A DNA stretch of 64,000 nucleotides from Halieaceae bacterium UBA5085 (GCA_002414665.1 DIAF01000031.1:1-64000); one strand, 5' to 3'. Positions 1 to 8,656 are shown, counted from the stretch's first letter. The notes: generated from the sequence alone by a model not told the origin. Numbers and translations are program-made.

Positions 1-1
1 A

Positions 2-607
2 ATGGGCAGCAGCTTTGTTAGGGTACTGGTGGGTGCACTGGTAGCGATCCCTGTAGCGATCGGCCTGTTTTTCGTTATGCAGAGCCTGATCAGCCGGGAA
101 TACCAGCAGGAAGAAATCGAGAACCGCAAGATTGCGGACATTGTCGTTCCCGAGACTGAAATTGAAGTGAATGTGGCGCAGAAGAAGCCGGAGAAAGTGG
201 AGGATCCAGAGGAGCCGCCACCGGAGCTGGATACGCCGGATATCGATATGGACATGGACATGAATGTGGTGAATACCGCGCCACGTGCCAGCGTGGATGT
301 GTCCATCAGTTCCTCCGGTATGTCCAGTGGTGACGGCGAGTACCTGCCAATCGTGAAGGTCGCGCCGGTCTATCCGCGTCGCGCCCAGACTCGCGGCATC
401 AGCGGCTACTGCATCGTGGAGTACACGGTGACCCGGAACGGTTCGATTCGCGATCCGCGGCCGGTGGATTGCCAGCCTTCCGGGGTATTCGAGTCGGCCT
501 CGGTGAAGGCAGCGGAGAAGTTCAAGTACAAGCCGCGGGTGGTCGATGGCGAACCGATTGAGGTCGCCGGCGTCCAAAACAAATTCACCTACGAGCTGGA
601 ACAGTGA
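2..607 (+). CDS. tonB: TonB-family energy transducer (TonB2 type)
   Basis: Inner-membrane-anchored periplasmic protein that would pass proton-motive force from an ExbB/ExbD complex to outer-membrane TonB-dependent receptors, two of which are encoded later in this window. Residues 8-29 form one hydrophobic anchor. Residues 50-90 are acidic and proline-rich (PEEPPPEL, then a DMDMDM run), the periplasm-spanning linker. A TonB C-terminal domain runs from about 113 to 200, with the YP motif at 124-125 and the terminal sheet around FKYKPRVVDG. At 201 aa it has the usual TonB2 length and appears complete although it begins at the window edge. Its stop overlaps the GTG of the TPR gene (GTGA). The exbB/exbD genes expected upstream lie outside the window. 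Confidence 0.88.
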   Translation: MGSSFVRVLVGALVAIPVAIGLFFVMQSLISREYQQEEIENRKIADIVVPETEIEVNVAQKKPEKVEDPEEPPPELDTPDIDMDMDMNVVNTAPRASVDVSISSSGMSSGDGEYLPIVKVAPVYPRRAQTRGISGYCIVEYTVTRNGSIRDPRPVDCQPSGVFESASVKAAEKFKYKPRVVDGEPIEVAGVQNKFTYELEQ

Positions 608-1950
608 GCGTTATGAAACTGTACGATCCCACACGCTGGCTGCGCTCTGCGATGCTGGCGTTACCCCTCGCCGCAACCCCGGTCCTGCTGGATCGGGCCG
701 CTGCTGATTTCGGCCTTGCTCCCCTGGCGGCGGCCGTTGCCCAGGAAGGTGGCGGTGACCAGCGTGAGACACGTCGAACCCCGGCGCTGCGCAACGCCAT
801 CTATGAAAAACTGTCCGAGGCGCAGGCCGCGGCAGAGGCACAGGATCTCGGCGCCGCAGCCCGCGTGCTGGACGAAATGCTCGGCGCCGGCGGCAAGAAT
901 GAGTTGAACAGCTACGAGTTGGCGAACGTCTACAACCTGTATGCTTTCATTCATTATTCCCGTGAAGACTACAACAAGGCCCTGCAGGCCTATGAGAATG
1001 TCGTGCGTCAGCCTGACATTCCGCTGGCGATGGAAATCAACACCCGCTATACCATCGCCCAGCTCTACTTCGTGCAGGAGCAGTGGCAACAGGGTGTGAA
1101 CGCCTTGCTCGCGTGGTTCGCCATGACCGAGAACCCGCCGGAGGACGCTTATGTCCTGCTGGCCCAGGGTTACTACCAACTCAACGATTACCCGAAGTCC
1201 CTGAACAATGTTGAGAAAGCCATCAACATGTACAAGGAAAAGGGCAAGATACCGAAGGAGCAGTGGTATAACCTGGCGCGGTTCCTGTATTTCGACAAGA
1301 ACGATGTCACCAACGCCGTTCGGGTGTTGGAAGAACTGCTGACCCACTACCCCGACAAACAGTACTGGGTGCAGTTATCGCATATGTATGGCGAGCAGAA
1401 GCGCGATAGCGAGCAACTCGCTGCGATGGAGGCTGCTTACGTCCAGAACATGCTGGACAAGGGCTCCGAGCAGGTCACCATGGCCTATCTGTACCTGAAT
1501 GCCGAGGTGCCCTACAAGGCGGCCAAGGTGATCGATAAGGGGCTGGGCAACAAGTCGATAGAGGCGACCTCACGCAACTATGAGATTCTTGGTAATGCCT
1601 ACCGCCAGGCCCAGGAAATCGACAAGGCCATCCCGGCGATGGCGGAAGCGGCAGCGCGTTCCGAGGACGGCGAGCTCTACGCACGGCTCGGCAACATCTA
1701 CCTGGATGGCGACGAGTTCAAGAAGGCCATCGATGCGATCAACAAGGGCCTTGCCCGTGGTGGCGTCAAGCGGCCTGATACAGCGCGTCTGGTTTTGGGC
1801 ATGGCCTATTTCAACGACAAGCAGTACGAGAAGGCCCGTGAAGCCTTCAAGGCTGCTGGCCGCGATGAGCGCTCAGCAAAGTACGCCGCCCAGTGGATCC
1901 AGTACATGGATTCCGAGCTGGATCGGCAGCGTCAGCTGCAGGAAGGTTAG
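604..1950 (+). CDS. TPR-repeat protein partnered with TonB2
   Basis: Exported tetratricopeptide-repeat protein of 448 aa. The N-terminus (about residues 14-47) is hydrophobic, ending in an AVAQ-like processing site, so it is probably periplasmic. From about residue 60 to the end it is a solenoid of TPR-like helix pairs (LANVYNLYAFIHYS, EQWYNLARFLYFDKN, YEILGNAYRQAQEIDKAI, LYARLGNIYLDGDEFKKAI). The GTG start at 604 lies inside the tonB stop as GTGA, so translation is likely coupled; an ATG at 613 is the alternative. In gammaproteobacterial TonB2 operons a TPR protein is commonly the last gene after exbB-exbD-tonB, matching this order. It probably assists the TonB complex, but the exact role is not visible here. 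Confidence 0.82.
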   Translation: MSVMKLYDPTRWLRSAMLALPLAATPVLLDRAAADFGLAPLAAAVAQEGGGDQRETRRTPALRNAIYEKLSEAQAAAEAQDLGAAARVLDEMLGAGGKNELNSYELANVYNLYAFIHYSREDYNKALQAYENVVRQPDIPLAMEINTRYTIAQLYFVQEQWQQGVNALLAWFAMTENPPEDAYVLLAQGYYQLNDYPKSLNNVEKAINMYKEKGKIPKEQWYNLARFLYFDKNDVTNAVRVLEELLTHYPDKQYWVQLSHMYGEQKRDSEQLAAMEAAYVQNMLDKGSEQVTMAYLYLNAEVPYKAAKVIDKGLGNKSIEATSRNYEILGNAYRQAQEIDKAIPAMAEAAARSEDGELYARLGNIYLDGDEFKKAIDAINKGLARGGVKRPDTARLVLGMAYFNDKQYEKAREAFKAAGRDERSAKYAAQWIQYMDSELDRQRQLQEG

Positions 1951-1968
1951 GGCGAACTGCCGGCCCAC

Positions 1969-2000
1969 AAAAAAAGGAGCGCCTGGCGCTCCTTTTTTTT
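1969..2000. terminator. Bidirectional intrinsic terminator between TPR gene and cspA
   Basis: A7 run (1969-1975), stem GGAGCGC / GCGCTCC with loop CTG (1976-1992), then T8 (1993-2000). Because poly-A precedes and poly-T follows the hairpin, it can stop the rightward TonB/TPR transcript and the leftward cold-shock transcript, which converge here. Confidence 0.9.
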
Positions 2001-2018
2001 GGTCTGGAAAACCCTGGC

Positions 2019-2225
2019 TCAGATCGGTGTAACGTTCTCTGCCTGGGGGCCTTTCTGACCGTTGGTGACGGTGAATTGTACCTTCTGGCCATCAGCGAGG
2101 GTTTTGAAGCCATCGCCCTTGATTGCGCTGAAGTGTACGAATACGTCGGGGCCGTTTTCGCGCTCAATGAAGCCGAATCCCTTGGTCTCGTTGAACCACT
2201 TTACGGTGCCGGTTTCTGTAGACAT
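2019..2225 (-). CDS. Cold-shock protein, CspA family
   Basis: 68-aa single cold-shock domain, a cytoplasmic single-stranded RNA/DNA-binding protein acting as RNA chaperone. RNP1 is KGFGFI at residues 15-20 and RNP2 is VFVHF at 28-32, preceded by the usual GTVKWFN strand. Length and spacing match the CspA/CspD/CspE family; which paralogue it is cannot be decided from sequence alone. It is transcribed leftward toward the terminator at 1969-2000. About 210 bp of non-coding sequence separates its start from the end of glk, so it probably has its own promoter and a long 5' leader, as cspA-type genes often do. Confidence 0.93.
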   Translation of the reverse strand: MSTETGTVKWFNETKGFGFIERENGPDVFVHFSAIKGDGFKTLADGQKVQFTVTNGQKGPQAENVTPI

Positions 2226-2435
2226 ATGTGTTACCTGTATAACATGGGAAAGCCCGGTTCGGGGCTCCAGGGGTTAGTCACTATTTATGTTCAACGTACC
2301 GAGGAACTTAAGGGAACTTCGACCACGCGCATAAATACCACTGATCTCTCAGCTCCCCAGAGTTTAGCACCGGGTTTTAAAGCTGGTAGCCGCTGTCAGG
2401 TAAATATTTTGGGCAATATTACGTGTTTGCAGCCT
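2226..2435 (-). promoter_or_regulatory. Leader/promoter region of the cold-shock gene
   Basis: This 210-bp gap between glk and the cold-shock gene has no ORF of its own worth calling. It is more A+T-rich than its surroundings, with poor promoter-like hexamers on the minus strand near 2360-2400, so a leader of well over 100 nt is likely. Known cspA mRNAs use long structured leaders for thermoregulation; whether this one does is inference. Confidence 0.35.
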
Positions 2436-3410
2436 CTAGTCGCCTGCATTGGCAAGCGGCGCATAGCCCGCCCCCAGAAGCCCGGGATAGCGGTGGGTTA
2501 TGACATTGACCGTGGTGCGCCGCAGCGTCGCCTGCAGGGGCCCGGCGTCGTGAAGGCGGGCCAGAAAGGGACTTTCCGGCAGAAATGCCAGCATGCGGGG
2601 TAAAATGCCACCCGCCAGATACAGCGCCTCATAGCAGCCGTTCGCCAGGAGGAAGTTGGCACAGGCGGCTCCCAGCAGGGCGCAGAATTGCTCCAGCGTT
2701 GCCACACACAACGGGTCGCCCCCCGCCAGCCCGGCCGTGGTAATCGCGGCCGCCTGAAGGTCGTGTGTGGCCCTGCCCTCGACCAACCCCAGCGCATGGT
2801 ACAGCCGCTGCAGCCCTGCACCGGACAGCAGCAACTCGGCGTAGATTCGCGGGTGCTGCCGCTGCAGCACAGCCCATAAGGCTGCCTGCAGTGGGTCACG
2901 CGGTGCGATATCCATCTGCCCGGGTTCGCAGGGGATGACGCGGGGCCCGGATGCCCGCATTTCCAGAACGGCGCCGCCCAGGCCGGTACCCGGCCCCAGT
3001 ACGGCGAGGCGCCGGGGCGCGGCGGTGTCGCCTTGTTGCAGGGTGTAGCAGTCACCCTGCCGCAGCTGCGGCAGGGCGAAAGCATTGGCCTGGAAGTCGT
3101 TGATCAGTCGCAGCCTGCCGATACCGAAGTGCCGAGCCAGCTGCGGACCATGCACTATCCAGTTGATATTGCTCATCCGCGCGGTATCGCCGTCCGGCGG
3201 TGCCGCGACGGCGATACAGGCGTCGGCCGGTGAGGTCGCGCGAAGGTCCTGAAACCAGGTCTCCAGCACCGCCCGGAAATCGCTGTGGTCTGCATTCCGG
3301 TATTCGCGCAACGCGTGCAGGCTGCCGTCAGCCGGGTTGAACAGGGCGACCCGGCTGTTGGTGCCCCCTACATCGGCGACCAGGCGCAATCCCGCTATCT
3401 CTCCGTTCAC
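2436..3410 (-). CDS. glk: Glucokinase (Glk family)
   Basis: Cytoplasmic ATP-dependent phosphorylation of glucose to glucose 6-phosphate, 324 aa, usual length for the bacterial Glk family (PF02685 type, not ROK). Visible motifs: phosphate-binding DVGGTNSR at 13-20, the sugar-site Asn-Asp pair LIND at 102-105, adenosine/phosphate motif GPGTGLGG at 139-146, and ELLLSGAGL holding the later conserved Glu. The family EGGH loop reads EPGQ at 162-165, so the glucose-contacting His is replaced by Gln. The GTG start overlaps the pyruvate kinase stop (GTGA). As last gene of the ALDH-GDPD-pyk-glk operon it probably feeds glycolysis or Entner-Doudoroff metabolism. Confidence 0.88.
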   Translation of the reverse strand: MNGEIAGLRLVADVGGTNSRVALFNPADGSLHALREYRNADHSDFRAVLETWFQDLRATSPADACIAVAAPPDGDTARMSNINWIVHGPQLARHFGIGRLRLINDFQANAFALPQLRQGDCYTLQQGDTAAPRRLAVLGPGTGLGGAVLEMRASGPRVIPCEPGQMDIAPRDPLQAALWAVLQRQHPRIYAELLLSGAGLQRLYHALGLVEGRATHDLQAAAITTAGLAGGDPLCVATLEQFCALLGAACANFLLANGCYEALYLAGGILPRMLAFLPESPFLARLHDAGPLQATLRRTTVNVITHRYPGLLGAGYAPLANAGD

Positions 3411-4855
3411 GGCACCGAGAGTATCTTCATGATGTTGGTCGATCCCGGCCGGCCCATTACAGAGCCCTTGGTCAGGAGAACGGCGTCATCCTTGTGCAAC
3501 TGACCTTCGTCGCAGAGAAACTCGATCGCGCTGGCCTCAATGGTCTCCGGATCGAATACGCTGGCATCGAAGAACAGCGGAACAACGCCACGGCACAGGC
3601 AGAGGCGCTGCAGGGTTTCACTGCGGTGGCTGAGGGCGAAAATCGGCAGACCGGATGACAGGCGCGACATTTGCAGCGGCGTGGTCCCCGACTCTGTCAG
3701 GCAGGCAATGCCGCGCACGGCGCTGTAGTGGTTCGCCGCATAGATTGCGGACATGGCGATGGCTTCCTGGGCGCTGGCGAACTGCTTGTCCAGACGGTAG
3801 CGCGAGGTGCGGGCCACCGGGTGGCGCTCGGCCCCCAGAGCCGCTTCGGCCATGGCGCTGACCACCTCGACCGGATAGCTGCCCACCGCGGTCTCGGCCG
3901 AGAGCATGACCGCGTCGGTGCCATCCAGAACGGCATTGGCCACGTCGAACACCTCGGCTCGCGTGGGCATCGCGCTGTTGATCATGGATTCCATCATCTG
4001 GGTTGCGGTGATCACCACCCGGTCCATCTTGCGCGCCCGGGAAATCAGCGTCTTTTGCAGGCCGATAAGTTCTGCATCGCCCACCTCCACGCCCAGATCA
4101 CCGCGGGCCACCATGATGCCGAATGAGGCATCAATAATGCCGTTGAGTGTTGCATCGTCGTACACCACTTCGGCGCGTTCGATCTTGGCGATAATGGCAG
4201 AGGTCAACTGGTGCGTGAGCAGCAGCTCACGTGTCTGGAAGATATCCTGGGCGCTGGACACAAAGGACACGGCGACAAAATCCGGGCGGACCTCGGCGAG
4301 GCTGTCGATGTCGGCGATGTCCTTGGGCGTCAGTGCCGGCGCAGCCAGGCCACCGCCGAGACGGTTGATACCCTTGCGCGAGCCCAGCGTGCCACCCACC
4401 AGTACGGTGCACTCCACGGCGCTATCGAGTACTTCATCTACCCGCAGCCGCAGGCGGCCGTCGTCCAGCAACAGGGTGTCGCCGTGGAATACGCTGCGGG
4501 TCAGTTCCCGGTAGTCGAGCCCCACGCAGCTGGCGTCGCCTTCGCCCTCGCCTACGGTGAGGTCAAGCCGGAAGCGATCCCCGTTTTCCAGTTTGACGGA
4601 ACCGTCACGGAAGGTGCTGATGCGAATCTTGGGGCCCTGCAAGTCGGCGAGAATGCCGACATAGCGCCCGGCCAGCGCGGCCTGCTTGCGAATGCGCTCT
4701 GCCACCCGCGCGTGCTGCATTGCCGAGCCATGGCTGAAATTCAGGCGAAAAACGTTGACGCCGGCATGGATCAGGCGAGCGATCATGTCCTCCGACTCGC
4801 TGGCGGGGCCGATCGTAGCCACGATCTTGGTGCGGCGATTCACTTTGGGTGTCAC
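3407..4855 (-). CDS. pyk: Pyruvate kinase
   Basis: Converts phosphoenolpyruvate and ADP to pyruvate and ATP, 482 aa, as for type II (PykA-like) enzymes. N-terminal TKIVATIGPAS is the family signature. Active-site segments are FRLNFSHG, LADLQGPKIR, the catalytic Lys in AKIERAE, metal/phosphate loop MVARGDLGVE and TATQMMESM. The C-terminal allosteric domain ends in a KGSVMGRPGSTN segment. The start is GTG, overlapping the stop of the upstream GDPD gene as GTGA, and the stop overlaps the glk GTG, so the three genes are probably co-translated. Linkage of pyk directly to glk couples the first and last irreversible steps of sugar breakdown. Confidence 0.95.
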   Translation of the reverse strand: MTPKVNRRTKIVATIGPASESEDMIARLIHAGVNVFRLNFSHGSAMQHARVAERIRKQAALAGRYVGILADLQGPKIRISTFRDGSVKLENGDRFRLDLTVGEGEGDASCVGLDYRELTRSVFHGDTLLLDDGRLRLRVDEVLDSAVECTVLVGGTLGSRKGINRLGGGLAAPALTPKDIADIDSLAEVRPDFVAVSFVSSAQDIFQTRELLLTHQLTSAIIAKIERAEVVYDDATLNGIIDASFGIMVARGDLGVEVGDAELIGLQKTLISRARKMDRVVITATQMMESMINSAMPTRAEVFDVANAVLDGTDAVMLSAETAVGSYPVEVVSAMAEAALGAERHPVARTSRYRLDKQFASAQEAIAMSAIYAANHYSAVRGIACLTESGTTPLQMSRLSSGLPIFALSHRSETLQRLCLCRGVVPLFFDASVFDPETIEASAIEFLCDEGQLHKDDAVLLTKGSVMGRPGSTNIMKILSVP

Positions 4856-5898
4856 TGTTGGGTCCTGTGTTGGCGGTGATCCTGCAAGAATTCACGGGCG
4901 AGGTCGGGGAAGTCGGTGAAGACGCCGTCCACGCCCAGCTGATTGAAGAACAGGTCGAGAAGGGCGGTAAAGCTGTCGATCCCCTCGGGCAATGCATCGG
5001 CGCGGAACGTATAGGGGTGCACCTGCAGGCCACGGGCATGGGCCAGCGCAACCAGGTCGCTGAGCTGCGGCTCGCCGTTGGCATCGCGGCCCAGGTAGAT
5101 CTGTTCCAGCCACGGACCGATGCCGTCGGCATAGCGGGCGACGTCGTCGAGCCCTGCGGCAGTTTGCAGGAAGGCATAGTCGACGGCGCTGTCCTCGCCC
5201 CAGCCCGGGTCGGCAATGAGCTGGATCAGGGGCAGGGGCGTTTGCAGCTCGTGTCGCAGATAGCGCAACGTGGCATCGTCAAAGCACTGCAGAAATACCT
5301 GCCCTGTGCGTCGGTCGTAGCCTTTCTCCCGCAGTACCTCAAGCACCCGCAGGGCAATATCCTGGCCCTCGTTGCGATGAAAGCGGGGTCCCTTGAGTTC
5401 AATGTAGAGCCCGGTGCGGCGCTGGCGACTGTGGTCGAGGCCACTGATAAGGTCGATCTCCTCGGCCAGTGTCGGCACCCGGAAATTCCCCGTGTGCGCC
5501 GGGAAACGACCCGGATAGACCGCTTGCCCGTCGCTGCCAAGTCGTTCCTGCGCGCGCAGGCTGCGGATCTCGTCGAGGCTGAAATCAATCGCGTAGTAGC
5601 GCCCATCAGCCCGCGCCCGGTCGGGAAAGCGTGCCGCGACGTCGGTGGTGGCGTCCAGGTGGATGTCGTGCAGCACCACGGGCACGCCGTCGCGGGTCAG
5701 CACGACATCCTGTTCGATGAAATCGGCACCCATCGCGTGGGCCATGGCCTTGGCCGGGAGGGTGTGTTCCGGCAGATAGCCGCTGGCGCCGCGGTGGGCG
5801 ATCACGATGGGAAAAGAAGCGGCGGCTGTCATAGCCGCCCATGGTAGCAGGATAGCGCTGATCAGGGCGAGATGACGAAGCCGTTGCAGGCGCCTCAT
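4852..5898 (-). CDS. Exported glycerophosphodiester phosphodiesterase (GDPD/GlpQ type)
   Basis: Hydrolyses glycerophosphodiesters to glycerol 3-phosphate and an alcohol, using a metal-dependent TIM barrel. From the ATG at 5898 the protein is 348 aa with a Sec signal peptide (about residues 1-27, ending AMTAAAS), so it is periplasmic like GlpQ. Catalytic segments: IAHRGASGYLPEHT, the metal-binding FIEQDV, and HDIHLDATTD. The C-terminal GVFTDFPD closes the barrel. The frame is open further upstream, but that part overlaps the ALDH gene and lacks a signal peptide, so 5898 is preferred. It starts 13 bp after the ALDH stop and overlaps pyk by GTGA. A GlpD-like dehydrogenase that could use its product lies far away at 58.8 kb. 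Confidence 0.9.
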   Translation of the reverse strand: MRRLQRLRHLALISAILLPWAAMTAAASFPIVIAHRGASGYLPEHTLPAKAMAHAMGADFIEQDVVLTRDGVPVVLHDIHLDATTDVAARFPDRARADGRYYAIDFSLDEIRSLRAQERLGSDGQAVYPGRFPAHTGNFRVPTLAEEIDLISGLDHSRQRRTGLYIELKGPRFHRNEGQDIALRVLEVLREKGYDRRTGQVFLQCFDDATLRYLRHELQTPLPLIQLIADPGWGEDSAVDYAFLQTAAGLDDVARYADGIGPWLEQIYLGRDANGEPQLSDLVALAHARGLQVHPYTFRADALPEGIDSFTALLDLFFNQLGVDGVFTDFPDLAREFLQDHRQHRTQQ

Positions 5899-5911
5899 CC
5901 CGCCTCGCCCG

Positions 5912-7372
5912 TTACTTCTTGACCTGCATGCTGATGGTTTTCTCTGTGGCTTTGCCATAGGGCGGCAGCATGCCTCCGAGTTTGCCCACATTCACGCCCG
6001 CCTGGCGATAGATCGACTTGGCATGGCTGAAGGTGCGGAACCCTTCCTCGCCGTGGTAGGCACCCATACCGCTGGGACCCACGCCGCCGAAGGGCAGTTC
6101 CTCCTGCATGATGTGCATGATGACGTCGTTGATGCAGGCACCGCCGGAGGTGGTGCGCGTCAGCACCGCGCGTTCCTCGCTCTTGTCCTGCCCGAAGTAA
6201 TAGGCTGCCAAGGGCCTGGGATGCGCGTTGACGTAGTCAATGGTTTCGTTGAAGTCCTTGTAGGTGCGAATCGGCAACAGGGGGCCGAACAGTTCCTCCT
6301 GCATGACTTGCAGGTCTTCCGCCGGCTGTGGAATCAGCGTGGGTGGAATCTTGCGGCTGCCTTCACCTGATGCAAAGTTTTCGCCAGCCGGGTTGATCGG
6401 AATCGTCTTTACCCCGCGCTCCTCGGCCTCCCGGAGGTAGCCTGTCAGACGCTCATAGTGGCGCTGGTTGACCACCGCGGTGTACTCCGGGTTGTCGAGA
6501 ATGGTGGGATACATGGCGCTTACCGCCTTCTGGGCGGCGGCGACAACCTCGTCCAGTTTCTCCTCGGGCACCATCAGGTAATCCGGCGCCAGGCAGATCT
6601 GCCCCGCATTCAGGGTTTTACCGAGCATGATCCGTTCCAGGCTTTTCTCAATGTCGGCACTGCGGGAGATGATCACGGGAGACTTGCCACCCAGTTCCAG
6701 CGTTACCGGTACCAGATTGCGTGCTGCGGCGGCCATGATGTGCCGCGCAACCGATGTGGCGCCGGTGAACAGCAGATGGTCGAAGGCCAGCCCGGAAAAA
6801 GCCTGGCCCACCTCCGGCCCCCCGGTGAACAGCGCGACTTCCTTTTCATCCCAGGCTTCGGCGACCATCTCGGCCATCACTTCACTGGTGGCGGGAGTGA
6901 ACTCCGAGGGCTTGATCAACGCGCGGTTGCCTGCGGCAAGTATGCCGGCCAGCGGTCCAAAGGTCAGGTTGACCGGGAAGTTCCAGGGTGAGATGACACC
7001 GACGACACCCAGGGGCTGGTACTCGATGCGGGAGCGTCCGCCGAGCAGATTGAGGGGAAACATGGTGGGCCGTCGCTGCGGCTTCATCCATTTGCGCAGG
7101 TGTTTGCGCGCATGCTTGAGGGGCGTGACCGAGGCGGCAATGTCGGTCAGCAGGCTGACTTCGCGCGCACGGCAGCTGAAATCGCTGTTCAGCGCGTCGA
7201 CCACCTTGTCCTGGTACTTGAGCAGCACGTCAATGCCGCGGTCGATGCGGTCGATGCGCGTCTCGGCAGAGACCTCGCCCTCGCGCAGGTAATCCTGGCG
7301 CTGCGCATCAAGAACCTGCTGCATGCGCTGTTCGATGTCCTCTATGGATCCAATACTCTGTGGTGCATTCAT
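5912..7372 (-). CDS. Aldehyde dehydrogenase, coniferyl-aldehyde dehydrogenase type
   Basis: NAD(P)-dependent oxidation of an aldehyde to a carboxylate, 486 aa from ATG 7372. Family signs: GVVGVISPWNFPVNL (nucleotide-binding), catalytic Glu in LELGGKSP, and catalytic Cys in NAGQICLAPDY; the APDY continuation and the PFGGVGPSGMGAYHG segment are typical of the class-3-like / coniferyl aldehyde dehydrogenase branch. The open frame extends to 7630 without homology, so the first Met before NAPQSIGS was chosen. First gene of the leftward ALDH-GDPD-pyk-glk unit. The physiological substrate is uncertain: the branch also includes fatty-aldehyde enzymes. Confidence 0.9.
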   Translation of the reverse strand: MNAPQSIGSIEDIEQRMQQVLDAQRQDYLREGEVSAETRIDRIDRGIDVLLKYQDKVVDALNSDFSCRAREVSLLTDIAASVTPLKHARKHLRKWMKPQRRPTMFPLNLLGGRSRIEYQPLGVVGVISPWNFPVNLTFGPLAGILAAGNRALIKPSEFTPATSEVMAEMVAEAWDEKEVALFTGGPEVGQAFSGLAFDHLLFTGATSVARHIMAAAARNLVPVTLELGGKSPVIISRSADIEKSLERIMLGKTLNAGQICLAPDYLMVPEEKLDEVVAAAQKAVSAMYPTILDNPEYTAVVNQRHYERLTGYLREAEERGVKTIPINPAGENFASGEGSRKIPPTLIPQPAEDLQVMQEELFGPLLPIRTYKDFNETIDYVNAHPRPLAAYYFGQDKSEERAVLTRTTSGGACINDVIMHIMQEELPFGGVGPSGMGAYHGEEGFRTFSHAKSIYRQAGVNVGKLGGMLPPYGKATEKTISMQVKK

Positions 7373-7548
7373 GGCTCTTATCCTCGGGTAGGCCTGGCTC
7401 AACAACCAAGTATAGAAGGCGCCGGGTACAATGATAACCGCAGCAACGGGTTCATTGTGGCCACTACAGCCTGACGCAAACCGGACAATACGGCCGCGCA
7501 CTGTTGTCCGGGCTTGGCAAAGTGCGGGGCGCCTGCTACAACACGCCC

Positions 7549-7962
7549 ATGAGCAGAGACACTGACAGCACGCGGCCGTTTGCCGCTGTTCCGGCGCGCG
7601 CCGCCAGCCCGGGGCACGCCACCGAACCACCCACGCTGGACACGCGCACCCCGTCGCCCCCTTACGGGTACTCGCGGGAGTGCCACTACAGCAGGGAACA
7701 GCAGGTGCATATTGTCGCGGAATTCCATGCCCACAAAATCCGTCCCAGTCGTATTGCCTATCGCGTGGGTATCGATATTGCGTTCATCGAGGCACTGATT
7801 GCCGGGGAGGTGGAGCCGGAGCGCTTTCCGCGGCTGGTTGCCGATTACCGCCGGCAGCGGTTCCAGCAGCGCATGCGCGACAGCGTGCGTCTCAACGGTG
7901 TATCCCGCTTTGAGCAGCAGCAGCGTATCGAGCGCGACTTTCAGCGCGAGGTGGATCTGTAG
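7549..7962 (+). CDS. Conserved-looking hypothetical protein with HTH-like segment
   Basis: 137-aa cytoplasmic, basic protein I do not recognise. Residues 1-40 are low-complexity (Pro/Ala/Thr-rich). The middle, about 52-90, reads EQQVHIVAEFHAHK followed by IRPSRIAYRVGIDIAFIEAL, which resembles a helix-turn-helix of the transposase/resolvase or sigma-region-4 kind; the C-terminus is charged and Gln/Arg-rich (RRQRFQQRMRD). It stands alone between the ALDH promoter region and the TetR gene. The start is ATG 7549; the frame is open back to 7504 but without support. A DNA-binding role is only a guess from the segment. Confidence 0.6.
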   Translation: MSRDTDSTRPFAAVPARAASPGHATEPPTLDTRTPSPPYGYSRECHYSREQQVHIVAEFHAHKIRPSRIAYRVGIDIAFIEALIAGEVEPERFPRLVADYRRQRFQQRMRDSVRLNGVSRFEQQQRIERDFQREVDL

Positions 7963-7971
7963 CGCTCTTTG

Positions 7972-8656
7972 CTACGCGGTTTTGCCTTTCGGTTCCTCTT
8001 CCTGCTTACCCGTGCGCCCGCATACCTCGCGAAAGCCCGCAGCGACAAAGGGAATCATATGATCGTAGGCGGCCTGGAAGTCGGCTGACCGGCACTTGCC
8101 GCCGGAGAGTTTGTCGATGCGTCCGGTTTGCGCCAGTGTCAGGGTGAGGGCGCCAGACAGGTTGTGGTAGCACCAGTAGATGTCTTCGTCGCGTGCACCG
8201 GGCAGCGCGTCGCGCAGCGCGGTAATGAAGGCGCTCACCAGGCTGTCGAACAGCTTGGACATCATGCGTGGCCCCCAGTAGGGAGAGTTGTTGATGTAGG
8301 CAATCAGTGCAAGGTAGTTCTGCCAGCCGGGGTCACCGGTTTCCTGGGCCAGTTCCAGCGGCCGCAGGAAGGCTTCGATAATCTGTTCGACGCTGGGCCC
8401 CGCGGTGCCGGACGAGGCCTGGCAGGCCTTCAGCGCATCCAGCCGGGCACTGTTCAGATGTGCGGCGCGGCGCTCGAAAACCGCGCTGAAGAGATCCAGC
8501 TTCTTGCCAAAAATGGTAGCTGGCGAGGGCGACATCGACGCCGGCGTCCTTGGCAATCTGGCGCAGGGTAACGCCGTCGTAGCCGCGCAGTGCGAACAGT
8601 TCTTCGGCGACATCCAGAATGCGCTCTCGTTTTGGTGCTTGCCGGGATTTCGTCAT
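7972..8656 (-). pseudogene. TetR/AcrR-family regulator broken by a 1-base frameshift
   Basis: The N-terminal half (ATG 8656) encodes a typical TetR HTH: KRERILDVAEELFALRGYDG, TLRQIAKDAGVDVALASYHF. The continuation GKKLDLFSAVFERRAAH and a PsrA-like C-terminal ligand domain lie in another frame down to the stop at 7972. Rejoining needs deletion of one A from the A5 run at 8509-8513; the repaired protein would be about 227 aa, normal for TetR regulators. It is divergent from the symporter gene, and a 16-bp palindrome lies between them, so it probably controlled itself, the symporter and the TonB receptor. Either a genuine inactivation, a homopolymer sequencing error, or a slippage-controlled gene. 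Confidence 0.85.

Noticed and set aside
2226..2435. Possible riboswitch before the cold-shock gene
   Set aside because: No recognisable aptamer or cold-shock-specific motif could be seen; only length and base composition support a regulated leader.
1893..2603. 236-aa plus-strand frame over the terminator, cspA and glk end
   Set aside because: It spans an intrinsic terminator and antisense coding sequence; no domain or ribosome site.
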